Source: Gentiana macrophylla (Eukaryota > Streptophyta > Magnoliopsida > Gentianales > Gentianaceae). Taken from it: a DNA stretch of 64,000 bases. The stretch lies in contig JAOBSW010000080.1 in assembly GCA_026214975.1 (NCBI GenBank), forward strand, positions 1 to 64,000, written 5' to 3'. The position numbers were made by a program, and so were the translations under genes. How positions within the stretch are numbered: position 1 is the stretch's first letter; the number at the start of each line of letters is the position of its first letter. Below, one piece after another: positions 46,276-57,638 of the stretch. The notes beneath the pieces were generated by a model. That model was given only the letters and a program-made list of their open reading frames with translations, did not search any database and was not told where the DNA came from.

Positions 46276-47924
46276 ATATAACCCTTCCTTCCACGTGGCC
46301 AAAAAAAATACACGGAAGAACAAAAATTGGTTTATCTATTTGTTGCCACGTATTTTTTTTTTTTTTTTTTTTTACTGTTGAACTTCATCTTTAGCTCAGT
46401 CCGGTAGGACAAAAAATTAATTTTCTCGGTAATGACCAGCCCAATTCCAGATTTCCTTCCTACGTATAAAAGATGATATAAAACCCTAACATCAATACAT
46501 TCCATACTGCAGCCGTCATCGTGGATGAGTGGATAGGACCGAAAGTTGCAACCTCTGGTAGGGAATCATTCAACTGAACTAAAGTTCCTGCTTTTCAGAT
46601 CCAAGTTTCTTCGATGCCTTCTCTATTTTTTATTCTTCTTTATGCTTTGAAGTATCTATATGAATATGTTCTTTCTTTTTGTTTTTACAGTTGCAAATGG
46701 AGCATTTATAGAACAGTAAAGAGGGAAAACCAATAGCTTACACCAGAATTCTTGCAGAGAGATACCCACCTTGATGTGTTAATGTTAAGGCGAGAGAAAT
46801 GACAATAATGAAGAATTCTGGAATAGTGTTATGCTTATCCTCAATCTGGAATAATGTTATGCTTTTCCTCAGATCATGAAGAATTCATTCCATGTCACAC
46901 TCGTGAGTATTTGATTTGTATGTGTTTTTCTTTCTCTGCATAATTTGTTCATTTTCAAGTTTTAGGCTTTAACAATGGTACTATTACACATTGATTTTAT
47001 TTCTTCGCTTTTGTGTTGTTTATAATTGATTAGTGCTCAAAACTTGGTTGGAATCAACTTCTAGGTGTGTTATTTGTTGGTGAGGATGAGTTAACAATGG
47101 ACATGTCACATAATGATTTCACTGCAATTACCGTTTTCAAGATATTGGAATTGTGATATGGTGAGTTTGTTAATTCTTTGTTTAGAAGAATGCTTGTGTT
47201 ACTTCTTTTGGTAAATGGTTTGCTTTTTATTCCGTTTTCTTAACTCTTCTTCCTTCTACTGTTCATATTCATGTTCAAGCTGTCCATAGCATTTTTTTAT
47301 GTCCTGCTCTTTCTTGCCTTTTATAGATTATCTAAAGTTTTTGAAAATTTTTATGACTCATATGGGAGGGTTGGGTGGGGTGTTTGTATTACACTTTACG
47401 ATTACGGAAATTTTGGTTGAACGGCATCTTCTGAACATGGCTTTACAGTTGTCTAAGTTGCAACCATTGAAGAATATAATATTATGTGTATTGTCGGGTT
47501 TCAAGTGAACAAATATTTTTTATGCAGCTGTTTTTGCATAAATACTGGGGTATTTGTTCAGTTCCCCTAAATAATGGGTTTTATATGGCTGTAGTGTCCA
47601 TTGTTTGTTAAGTAAATTTTTATCAAACCTCCATCAACATCTTTTGGCCAAGATCGTGATGGATGCAAAAGAGCAAAATAAAGCAAGGGATAGAGTGTCT
47701 TGGTAGACAGAATATATACAAGCAAAAGCGTTTATATCAAATCAACATTAATTAAGTAGGCTGAACATTCTTCTCTTATCCCTTGTTCTTTTTCTTTAGT
47801 GATCGCACAATGACGGCAGGCTCCAAACAAGGGATTTCAGTGGCAACATTCCCCAAATCCTCAACAGTTACTTTACTGCATTTCTATGAAACAACTGTGT
47901 ATGTGAAGAATAGAAACTTTGATA
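46276..47924. other. Non-coding region with a promoter-like block
   Basis: A tataaaag box at 46465 and aaaccctaa (telo-box type) at 46481 resemble a plant promoter, directed toward the kinesin fragment. No first coding exon was recognised. A T tract lies at 46352-46373. Confidence 0.35.
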
Positions 47925-48887
47925 CTCCAGACAGCTTTAGTATTGTATGGCTTTGCATGTATATGCGCATAAATCCCGAATCCTTCATAATCAAGGTCAA
48001 AATGTGATTCCATTTGTTTACTGTACGATTATGATTGTTTACATTGTGGTGCCATTTTGATTTGTTTGTTATTTTGGAAAATTAGTGATAAGGACACAAT
48101 CTGAAATATTTTTAAGTAACAGGACAACTACATATTTTTATAGGGAGAAGGACAATCTGCATAATTTTATAGCGAGAAGGACAAACGTTGAATTCGAAAA
48201 TCGGTGAATCTCCCAGTGAATCCGAAATCGGTGAATTTCGACGGTGAATTTTCGACGGTGAATCTTTAAAATTAGTGAATTTCGACGATGAATTTTGAAA
48301 ATTAGTGAATTTCGACGATGAATTTCGTCGATGAATTTAAGCAGTGAATATCAAACACAAGTGAATTTCGATAAATGAATAAATAGTTTTGTCCTTTATG
48401 CAAAAGTTTCAAAAAACTGTCCTTCTACTCAATTGATGAAATATTTCTGTCCTTCTCCCTCATTCCCCCTTGTTATTTTTGTGATTTCCTCGCGAATGTA
48501 GGATGAGAATGACCAGTTCGAGTTTAGCTTCGATAAGGTGTTCTATCCTGGATCTGAACAAGCTGATGTGTACGAGTTTCTTGCTTGATTTATTGTGCAA
48601 GGTGAAAAAATGGTGTATATTATGCATTTAATAGTTTGCCGATTGTGAAGCACTTTTAATTTAAATTTTCTAAGCGGATGGAAATTTATTCAAGCAAATA
48701 CACAGAAACTTTCTATATGAAGTTACATAGAGTTTGGAGCAGAACATATTTATGATTTATTATGGCTTACACATAATTTGCCACATTCTTTCCTTTTTAG
48801 ATCTTGTGATGCTTTAAATCATATATATGATCGAATCGAATAGGTGCTGTCAATGGAATAAATGGTGCAATTATCACATATGGACAG
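47925..48887 (+). pseudogene. Kinesin-1 motor domain fragment
   Basis: Three exon-like blocks with GT-AG borders match the start of a plant kinesin-1 motor: about 47925-47995 (ends PESFIIK), 48502-48601 (DENDQFEFSFDKVFYPGSEQ, then ADVYEFLA) and 48844-48887 (GAVNGINGAIITYGQ). The motor would continue with the P-loop GxxGxGKT, but it is absent, so ATP binding is lost. A TGA interrupts exon 2 right after EFLA, where the family has LPI. The second intron interval carries no marker, and the first holds a repeat insertion. This is a truncated pseudogene, cut off near the Athila-like element on its right. Confidence 0.82.
48085..48475. repeat. MITE-like insertion with gtgaatttcgacg tandem repeat
   Basis: Related ends (taaggaca on the left, tgtccttctccct on the right) enclose about a dozen gtgaatttcgacgatgaatt-type words between 48190 and 48370. 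It lies in the first preserved intron of the kinesin fragment. Confidence 0.55.
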
Positions 48888-49284
48888 GTGATCCCCTTTT
48901 AAGATATCATTAATGTCTCCGTCTTCCTGCCTTGCTTATATAGGGTATGTTCTATATATAATGCCGAGTTTGTTTGCAAGCACTCCAAGCTGTTAGAAGA
49001 AGGTACAACGCCGGGAGGGGGGGTTGTTCTTTTAGTTGTGATGTGGTAGGGAATCTAGATTCATTTGCTATGACTGCCTTATATAAGCAGAGATATCATA
49101 GACAACTTTGCTCCTAAAACCAAGCCATATTGTCAGAAAACGTCATAAATTTATTTTCATTTTGTTGTTCCATACCTTCACGCCTCAGAAGATGATATAT
49201 TTTAGTTGGTTAGTTATTGGTACTGCTACCATGGTATAGTTGAGTTGCAGAGCATCAATGGAAGAATGATTTACCATTGAAATC
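48888..49284. other. Non-coding junction
   Basis: Between the last kinesin exon and the truncated left end of the Athila-like element. No gene is visible. Confidence 0.4.
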
Positions 49285-49289
49285 AGATG

Positions 49290-50163
49290 CTCATGAAGTG
49301 GCTTCAGCTCCAGATCAGTAGGTGGTTCCTCGATTGACGGCTTCGGCAGCTTGCCAGTCAAACCGAGCTCTAGCTTCTTATTCCAGCTTGCATCGACAAA
49401 AGGAGTTGCCTCCAAATGGTATACTTGAGCTCTCATTCTCGGATCATCATCCTCCGCGGTGCTTGACTTCATCAAGCATTCTTCCATTGGTTCTTGGTAT
49501 CCCTGCAGGTTAGTGTGCTCCAAAATACAAGGGTATATAGCATCAACAGAAAAACAATCACTCTTTTCATCATCAGGATGCTTCATTGCATTATAGACAT
49601 TTATGGCCACACTCTCTTTCCCGACTCGTAGTATGATCTCTCCCCTCTTTACGTCTATCAAGGTCTCTCCTGTGTTCAAGAAAGGCCGACCTAACAAAAG
49701 CGGGGCATTGGCTTCCATGTCTAAGACTACGAAGTCAACGGGGAAAACAAACTTGTCAACTCGCACTAACACATCTTCACTACCCCATAGGTTTCTAACA
49801 GACCTATCTCGCCATCCTGTAGGTCATCCCTGTTGGTTCTAACTTACCCAACCCCAATTTCTCATACACTCCTCTAGGCATCAGGCTCACAGAAGCCCAA
49901 GCCCCTAGATCACATAACACATTTTTAAACACAGTTTCTCTAATGGTAATTGGGATGGTAAAACCGCCTCTATCATGTAGCTTGTGGGGTATCCTATTCT
50001 CAAAGATTGCAGAACATTCCTCACTCATATGCACCATCTGTTTCATCCTCTCCTTACTTGACAACATCCCTTTCAAAAATTTAAAATATGGGGGAATGCT
50101 CGAAATTGCCTCTAATAGGGGAATATTCACCTCTACCTTTCTTAAGAGATTCGAGAATTTCAC
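49290..50163 (-). pseudogene. Athila-type aspartic protease region
   Basis: Two frames carry a retropepsin domain. The first (50163-49804) has DLGAWASVSLMP, where the family has DLGASVSLMP: the catalytic Asp is present but one residue is inserted. The second (49772 on) has the LLLGRPFLNTG motif of the second half of the fold. A polar linker ends at ELKPLHEHL, after which the sequence leaves the element. Proteases of this family cleave the Gag-Pol precursor. One frameshift separates the halves. Confidence 0.88.
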
Positions 50164-51227
50164 TGACCTTGGGTCAGAGATGTCCTTTCTGGGTCCCTTA
50201 GGAGGATAGGGTAAAGTATTAACATCAAAATCTGGGGAGGAGGAGGAATTCTGCTTTTCTTACCTTCTCTTTGGGTGGTGAGGATCTTCTTCTTTAATGT
50301 CCAAGACCACATAGTCCTTCTTCGGTGTCGCCCTTCCATCGCTTCTGGTTTGCCTCACCAATGCCTTTTTCGTCGCTTCCAATTCTTTCCTCATTGCAGC
50401 CATTTCTTTCTCCACACCGCTTACTTCCAAGTCCTCAATCTCGACTTCACCATACATAGCCCCATCACGGTCGATCGCCTTCTCTTTCCAAATTTTATCG
50501 ATTTACCTTTCTCGCCCATAATTCCTTCCTCTTGTCACTCGGCCCAACCTCTTTACCACTTCGTGTGAACGCAACATTCACACCCTTTGGGTTCCTCTCG
50601 GTGTTACTCGGAAGTCCACCACTCGATTTGTTTTCAATGTGTCGGTTATTTGACCCACTTGGGTCTCCAAGTTCGAATGGCGTAATGTGTGGGCCACTTT
50701 TGCTCTACATCATTTTTGTTTAATTCGACATACGATTCTGTCTAATCTCTCCGTAGTATCTCGTAGGTGTCTTCGAACACCGTAATTGTTTGATTGTCGA
50801 TCGCTTTTGGTTGTTCAGTGCAGATGAGCATTCGGATGTCGACACGTGCGTAATTATTATTTCTCGATGGTTGGCTCGCTTTAATTCGATTACTTTGTCT
50901 TGGCCCCGATTCTCGATTCCAACCTTGATTTCAACCCACCCCGCCCATCATTCGTTGTTGGCCTTGTGGATCGAGATTGCGGATTCTAATTTCGTATCTC
51001 TCGATTCGGGGGTTCGATTCTAGGTCGGTTGTACGCGCTTTGGTTTTGCCTAAAACCTTGGTTACGATTCATCGCTTTGATTCCACCTCGATTATGCCCC
51101 GATTCCAACCTTGATTCTCGTTGATTTCGATTCCATTGCCCCCGATTTCCTTGTCCAACATAATTCACATCATATTGTTGTGAATCATCACCCATACCAT
51201 AATCCATTTGAGGCCCTTTGCCGATTA
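50164..51227 (-). pseudogene. Gag C-terminal low-complexity region
   Basis: Frames rich in N, R, Q and G (50986-51258) and a charged segment (50260-50457) are typical of the Gag tail between the zinc knuckle and protease. Frequent short indels break the frame, and gattc/cgatt words are over-represented. Confidence 0.55.
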
Positions 51228-52794
51228 TCAAAGTTCTCGATTCCACCGTTGTCGCCAAACTCTTTGCCGATTCATATTCATCGCCTCATTGCATAGACAT
51301 TCATCCGCGCTGGTCATTCTGATTGCCGATCGCTTTGTTGTACCTGCAGTAGGCGTCAACTGTTGTGGATAAGTGGGTTTTTTCGAGGATGCACATTCAA
51401 TGGCAGAATGTCCACCTCCACAAAGTTGGCATTGCTGTGCCTTCTTCCGTTCTAACTCCATTTTGTCCATCTTCAAGACCATTTCTTGCATCTTGTCGTG
51501 CATGGCCGCTCTCTATCAAGCTCTTCTTCGGTGACTTTACACTTTCCATGGGGCTTTCTTCTTCTTTCGCTCGAATTTCATTGTCTTTCTCCATCTCGCC
51601 GATTCTCAATCTGTCTCATAGCTTGTTCTCGCGGCAGATTCATGATATCTCCGCCATTTGGCGGCATTCAATTTTATTCTCGGTCCATTGGCTCTAAGGC
51701 CTGAATAATATAATAACTGTTCCACCGTAGAAAAACCGTGTGGAGGACATCTCTTGAAGAGACCCTCGAATCTATCATAAGTCTCTTTTAAGGTCTCTCT
51801 CGAGACCGTCAAACGAAGAGATTTCTTCCTTGAGATCCGAATCTTCGCGGAGGAAAATACTTCTTCGTAAACACTCGCGTTACATCCGCCCAAGTATGTA
51901 GTGAATCGTTGGGTAATGAATTAAACCAATCTTTAGTCTGCTCCTCTCAAAGGCAAACGGAAAACTATCACTTTATTGCCTCTTCACTAACCCCATTATA
52001 TCTCATCGTCCTACAAATTTGAAGAAAATGATCTAGAAAAGTCGTTTGGGTTCTCAATCGACTTCCCGTGGAGCAGGCATGTTCCCCAACATATTCGTAA
52101 TGTTCGCTTGATGTCCAAGTTATTCGATTAATTGGGGGCACTTTAATCGGATTGTGCCCTATAACTTCCTACGAGGAGTAGTGACGTAATCTCGGCAACC
52201 CTCGGTCATTTGTGCACTACGAGCCATCCGTGGTCGATAATCCCGTTGTTGTTTTTGTTGATATTATCGCCTGATAGGTGGTTGCTTGATTATATTGGAA
52301 CCCCGTTGATTTCCTTGATTCTCTAGCATCCGCAGTGACTCGATTTACCGCCTCTTGGTCTAATTCGGGTCCGAAGTTTCGCAGATTCGGTATTTTGTCC
52401 TCCCCTGCATCGCCCAATCCTCGCCCTCTCGATTAAGCCGTGGGGTTCTCAATCGATGCAACACCGTGTTGTCCTCTCTTAACGGTTCATGACGAGGGGT
52501 CCTCGGTGGAGTGTGCAATGGTAATGTTGCGTTACCACCAGTGGTGTCTGAGGTTTGCCCTTGTACATTGTGCTCGATTAAGGGCTCTTTGCCATCCCTA
52601 TGATTTGGTGAATCCTCCATTCCCTCTGAGGAATCTGAAAGTGAGGGTAAGCTTTCTACTGTCCCTTCTTCTTCGAACAAAGGGTTCGGACTAGCAACTA
52701 GAAGTTCTCCTCGGCGTTGACTATTTCTATGACGTGCAAAAGCTTCAATTTCTTCAATTGGCTCGATGAGTGGTTCTTTGGAGCTTCGGGTCAT
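51228..52794 (-). pseudogene. Athila-type Gag
   Basis: The start at 52794 reads MTRSSKEPLIEPIEEIEAFA. The core is spread over several frames: a region near 52010 matches the LDHFLQICRTMRYNGVSEEA-type helix of the family, the FEGLFKRCPPHG block lies in the 51606-51893 frame, and a knuckle CQLCGGGHSAIEC (CX2CX3HX4C, the Athila form) lies in 51228-51503. At least four frameshifts are present. Several fall next to ctc or tcg words, as in other young-looking elements here, so sequencing error cannot be excluded. Confidence 0.75.
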
Positions 52795-52882
52795 TCACTG
52801 ACAAACAAGAAACAACAAGAAAACAAAATAAAAACGACCTAAGCCCAAGCTTTCGGTCAACTTACAAGATATCAAATGTTAC

Positions 52883-52900
52883 TCCCCGGAAACGGCGCCA
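52883..52900 (-). promoter_or_regulatory. Primer binding site, tRNA-Asp type
   Basis: On minus, TGGCGCCGTTTCCGGGGA begins 7 bases after the LTR and nearly matches the complement of the plant tRNA-Asp 3' end, the primer of Athila elements. Confidence 0.88.
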
Positions 52901-52907
52901 AAATTCT

Positions 52908-54694
52908 TGATAGCAAAATAACTAACCGCTAACTTTGACCGACAGAGTATCGGGTCAACGGTAGTATAGTGTTGTCAAGGTCGAATCCACAGGGAGTAAT
53001 GTTCATGTACCAAAGTCGACTTAGAACTTAGTTCAGGTCAAAATAGTGGGGGAAAGGTATTATACTACTACAAAAGTAAAGATTGTACTACTGAGTTTAC
53101 TTCTAGATATTAACGGGTATAGTCGAACTATGATCCCACGAGCTACTTTTACCCCTAAGGAAGGACTTAACAGGGAGCGTGTCTTAACCGACCTACCTAT
53201 CCAAAGTAGTTTAACGACATCCACGGGTGCCAACTCCTAATTCTAGCGATTAGACTGAACAACTCGATCTAACCACCCTATGTGAAGTTAATTAATTCTC
53301 CCTTTAGAAAACCGATTAACCTAACATGATTAAGCTCTAGAGTCGCTCAAACAACGATGACAAACCTCTGTATTGGGTTCGGACCTAACTAGGCCGAATC
53401 TACGCAACGATCCTAAAACCCCTTATCCCACATCTCACCGCAAAATGCATCTATAAGTTTGATGAGTGTGACAGTGAACTAGGTGATCAATCTAATTAAA
53501 AGGCGTTAAAACAAGTTTTAGGACGTGGACTAATCGTTTAATCAATAATATTACGCACTACACAACTCCCTATCTCATCCCCCTTAGGGTTTTCGCTCAC
53601 TTTCACATAATTCGACTACACATGAATTTAGCTACTCATAATTATGCTAATAAACAAAATAAGAATTGAAATCATGCTAGAAATAATAAAAGAGAAAGTA
53701 TTCATTACCATAAGACTGAGGAGAAATCTGATCTGAAAAAGTGTGACGAAATAATCCACCAAAAGAACAATCTTTGGAACTTAAAACGTAAAACTAAGCT
53801 ATAGAAAGTGTTTAGAATCAAAGGATGTTATCTAAGGAATCAATGGATCAAAGGGTGTTTAATCTATGCTAAAATCGCCCCTAAATCGCCTAAGAAAAGT
53901 CTAAAGTCGGCAAAAACATGAGTAAGGGCTGAATGAGCTGCGTATATATAGATTAGGTCGAAATCTGCTGCTGTCGGTCCCGGACGCCCGTCTGGTCCAT
54001 GTCAGACGCCCGTCCGCCTGGAAAATATGAAGATATTAGGGCTTCGTTTTCATTGGACGGGCGTCGCATTCATCGGACGCCCGCCTGGTAACTTATGACT
54101 TGAGGCTTTTCGACCCCTGGACGCTCGTCAGAAACTTCGACGTCCGTCTGCGTGTTAAATGAGCCTCGTGAATCGGTGAGCCTACCCAAACGCCCGCGTC
54201 TGGGGTCTTTTGGGCGCCCGTCCCACCAAAAACATAACTTTTCGAATGAGTGTCAATCTTTGTGGACGCCCGCCTGGAATGAGCAAACGCGCCTCGATGT
54301 GGCCTTCCCAGACGCCCGCCTCGAGGTATATCAAACGCCCGCCTGGCTTGTCCTCATCCCAAACTTGGTTTTTCTTCACTTTTTATGCTACATTCGGGCC
54401 ACGATCACGTCTCATAGTCCAAAACATCGTCTTCCGGGTCCTCGAGTCACCTAGGTCCTGCAATAACATAGACAAGCAAACATCATGCGTAATTCCGCAA
54501 GACAAAAGCGCTCGGAAAAGAGTGAAACATCGCTAAAAAGGCGGAGTTTACCATCGATATGATAGTTTGACTCCCCGTGTATATAATTATCGATATTACT
54601 CTCGAAACGGCCTATATCTACCCAAAACATGCCAATACGGTGATAAACGCGGGTTAAACTGCACACCAAAGTACAGTAAAGTTGACTCCCATCA
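52908..54694 (-). repeat. 5' LTR of the Athila-like element
   Basis: 1787 bp, TGATGG to GCTATCA on minus. A TATA box, CTATATATA, lies at 53943-53951. The motif array upstream of it is listed separately. Confidence 0.85.
53980..54347 (-). repeat. CGCCCG motif array upstream of the LTR TATA box
   Basis: At least nine exact CGCCCG or CGGGCG cores occur in about 370 bp, most within GGACGCCCGYCTGG-like words, plus two or more variants (ggacgctcgtc, gacgtccgtctg). Spacing is irregular and both directions occur. Confidence 0.85.
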
Positions 54695-54695
54695 T

Positions 54696-54718
54696 TCTAC
54701 CATCTGAGCTACATCCCC
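54696..54718 (-). pseudogene. Broken second copy of tRNA-Ala
   Basis: The first 23 bases of the tRNA (acceptor 5' strand and D arm) match 23280-23258. The remainder is replaced by the Athila-like element, whose LTR end lies at 54694. Confidence 0.88.
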
Positions 54719-56209
54719 CTAATATTCAATTCATTCACTGTGTTTTTTATGTAATAATGATTGATAAGTTTAGCATGCTGTACATACCCTTCTTCTTTAA
54801 TTCAGTACTATGTTGCTTATGTATTTTATGATTAATAGGTTTAGCTCATGCTGCATTAGAAGTCAAATGGCTGGTCTCTCTCCACAAATAACTTGGCATA
54901 CATTTGCTTTGCAGACTTGTCATGTGGTGTGATTACACCGGTGCTACTTTCTTGGCTTATAATTATATTGCCTTTCATGCTCATACGAAGCATATTGAAG
55001 AGGATGTTCACTTTGTCTGAAATCAAGTCTTCAATAATAAACTAGATGTTTGGTATGTTCCATCAAGTGCTCAGCTTTCTGATTTTCTTACCAAACTCTT
55101 GTTTAGTCAACAATCCAATCAATGCAAAAGCAAACTGAATGTGGCTATTACCCTCCATCAGTTTGAAGGAGAGACGTTGAACAACTGATATGTAGTCCGT
55201 GTTCGACCACTTTCACTGTTTTGTGGTCCATCATTGCTGCAGTAAACTTTTTCTTGCAAGTTTGGTTTGACTGTAGTGTAAAATAAAATAAAATAAAAAG
55301 TCTAAAGGTGCATTGATGATGTTTTTTTCATCATGACTTTGTTTGTTTGTATCTTCAATTCTCATGCTATAAATTATGTATGTTGAGAAGCGAGAAAGTA
55401 CGAGTAAAAAAAAGGCACAAGTTCAAATGGTACTGCAAAGAAAATAACCAGTAACATTTGAGAGCTTAATTCAACTATCAGTGTCAAATATAGAGTGAAA
55501 AGTGTGTCAAATTATTGTCCAACAGTGAATGATATTTTTCGGTACTTGTTCGACGCTCCTTCTACTTCAATCTGGTCGGTTGGTTCGTACATCGGAGTAG
55601 AAAATTGTAGACGGTTCTTCACAGATTGGGCTGCTGTTATTTTGGTGACATCTTTCCAGAACTCTTACTCTTGTATTTTTTTATTGATACTTTGAAGTAG
55701 TTTGAGTTGTTGTACATGCACTTGTACCTCTTTTTTTTTAATATACGAGACTTTTTATTGAATGATGTTAAAAATGATCGTATAATGCTTTATCCTGGCA
55801 CTCCCCTTATGCCACTTGTACCTCTTATTTACTGACTAGTGGAGATTTTTGTGGGCTCCGGCCTCGTGGTTTAATATTGAGAGTGGTTTCCACATTAAAA
55901 ATTATGGTGTTACTTTATTCCGCTTTATTTCACTACGTGGCTTTCTACAAGTATTTCTATTCCGTTGCGCTTACTAGTGAAAAATATTTATGGGTATTTA
56001 CGATAATTTTCTTATTACCGCAGCGTTTTTTCCAATAGTCTGATGAGCTGATAAGTGATAAGTTGTTAGTATTTAGATATTTTATGTACACTTGTGATTA
56101 TCTCCTAATTATTTGTTCACAAGTAAGATAGTGACATGTGTCCTAACTTAGTTTCCATTCTCTATCCTATGTGTCTACCGTGTATGTTGCTTTTAAAAAT
56201 CAATGGTGG
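54719..56209. repeat. Duplicated segment, copy 2, with copia debris
   Basis: 54719-55150 and 56072-56209 match copy 1. The copia RNase H remnant (about 54870-55020) reads WCDYTGATFLAYNYIAFHAH-like sequence and lacks stops over that stretch. The following VWYVPSSSQLSDFLTK block (55050-55100) is the expected tail. About 55155-56071 has no counterpart in copy 1. Its part near 55860-55960 (ggctccggcctcgtggttt, gagtggtttccacatta) looks like a copia LTR R-U5 region. Confidence 0.75.
56195..56209. other. LINE target site duplication, left
   Basis: AAAAATCAATGGTGG here and at 63955-63969. The single copy at 24052-24066 is the pre-insertion site. Confidence 0.9.
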
Positions 56210-57204
56210 GATATACAGCTCAAAAGAGAAGAAATTGGGTCTTCTCTCTCTTTGGAGCTCCTCCTTCTCTCTAGGAGACATCCTCTACTCTCTTTGGAGT
56301 TTTTTTTTCCTTCCTTCCCCAGCATTTGCCTCTCTTCAATCCTTTTCTTTCCCATAATTTCTCAACTCCTAAACCCTTTCAGCCTCAACAAACCCTCCCT
56401 CTTGAAATCTATGGAGAAAGAAGATATCCAAAAAATCTTTTCAAAGCTATCACTAAAAGGCCATATTCCTCAAGTTACAAAAATAAAAAATGCAGATTTG
56501 TGTCAAGGAATGCAATACAGTCAAAAGAGTCTCCTGGGGAAATTCATTACAAAAAAAGAAATGCAATCAAAACACTTCAAATCTGCTCTGGAAAAGTCCT
56601 GGGGAACAACAAAGTTCAAAGTCACTAAACTACACAATAACTTCTTCCAATTTTTCTTTATCGATGCCGCAGATCTGCTCAAAGCCTGTCAGGAAGGTCC
56701 ATGGTGCTGTGATAACATACTTTTGGTGCTAAAACCCTGGAGTCCTGTGCTCACAAGTGACAGTCCCGCCTTCTCCTTTGTAGATTTCTGGATGCAAATC
56801 ATAGGACTTCCAATGCATGCTCACACTGAGGAAGTGGGAAAGAAATTAGCAGCTAGCCTCAACGAATGCACCTTCATGCAGATAAGAGAGGTGTTGACGG
56901 TGATTTTTACGGTGTATATGACTTTATTTCGTAACAATTTCCCTCATGTTTTACTAATTTTTATAGAAAATTAGGTGTTTAATGGATTTATTGAAAGAAT
57001 GCATATGGAAATCATTAAAGTGCATAATCGAGCTTATTACGTGATTTTATTAGAAATTTTCTATCTAGATATATGGTTCTACATTTTGCACGTTTCTATT
57101 ACCTTGTAGGTACATTTACATGGCAAGGGATGAGCTAAAAAGATATTCAATTGAAGGTTAAATAGAGGGAGGAAGAAGCATATTGAAGTTGGAATGAAGA
57201 TTTA

Positions 57205-57435
57205 GAAATGCGGACGGCGCTTGCTCCATCCGCCAAAGTGGATCAAGGCGTCAGAAGATTGTATCTTGGCGTCCAGGATGAGCCTTTGGATTCAGGATGT
57301 TCAGACTTTCTGTGGACGAGCGTTCAAAATTATATAGGACGGGCGTCTTGTTGAGCTCGGCCCGACTCGAAGATTTTACAAAGTTTGGACGTGTGTCCAG
57401 ATCAGCAAACGGGCGTCCAACCAATCAGATTTGCG
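57205..57435 (+). repeat. GGACGGGCGTC motif array in the solo LTR
   Basis: Variants include gcggacggcgcttg, ttggcgtccagg, ggacgagcgttc, ggacgggcgtcttg, ggacgtgtgtccag and aacgggcgtccaac. The CGGGCG core is shared with the Athila-like LTR at 53980-54347. Confidence 0.75.
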
Positions 57436-57602
57436 TTCAGAAGAAAAGTAAAGGATAGACTTGGAATTATCTTCATTTTATTTTATTAGGGTTTAAGACT
57501 TAAACCCTAAGTCGGCTAAATAGGTTATAAAAGGAGGCATGCAAAGAAAGACAAGAAAAGATATACCTACACACACCTGACCGCAGAACCGAGAAAAGGA
57601 CA

Positions 57603-57638
57603 CTCGGTCGATCGAGTGCCCCCGCTCGATCGACCGAG
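57603..57638. repeat. Perfect 14-bp palindrome with 8-base loop
   Basis: CTCGGTCGATCGAG, loop tgcccccg, then CTCGATCGACCGAG. It is about 70 bp downstream of the TATA box and so lies in the LTR transcript leader. Confidence 0.95.

Larger units (their letters stand above)
49285..54694 (-). mobile_element. 3'-truncated Athila-like Ty3/gypsy element
   Basis: On minus the order is 5' LTR (52908-54694), primer site, gag, protease, then loss of all downstream sequence near 49285, just after the ELKPLHEHL linker that normally leads into reverse transcriptase. The LTR start TGATGGGAGTCAAC is shared with the TR-GAG element. It inserted into the second tRNA-Ala copy. Confidence 0.88.

Noticed and set aside
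46520..46600. Possible box C/D snoRNA (gatgag and ctga words)
   Set aside because: The words do not match the C box well, and no terminal stem or guide could be shown.
54696..54718. A second functional tRNA gene
   Set aside because: Only the first 23 bases remain. The anticodon, box B and acceptor 3' strand are gone.
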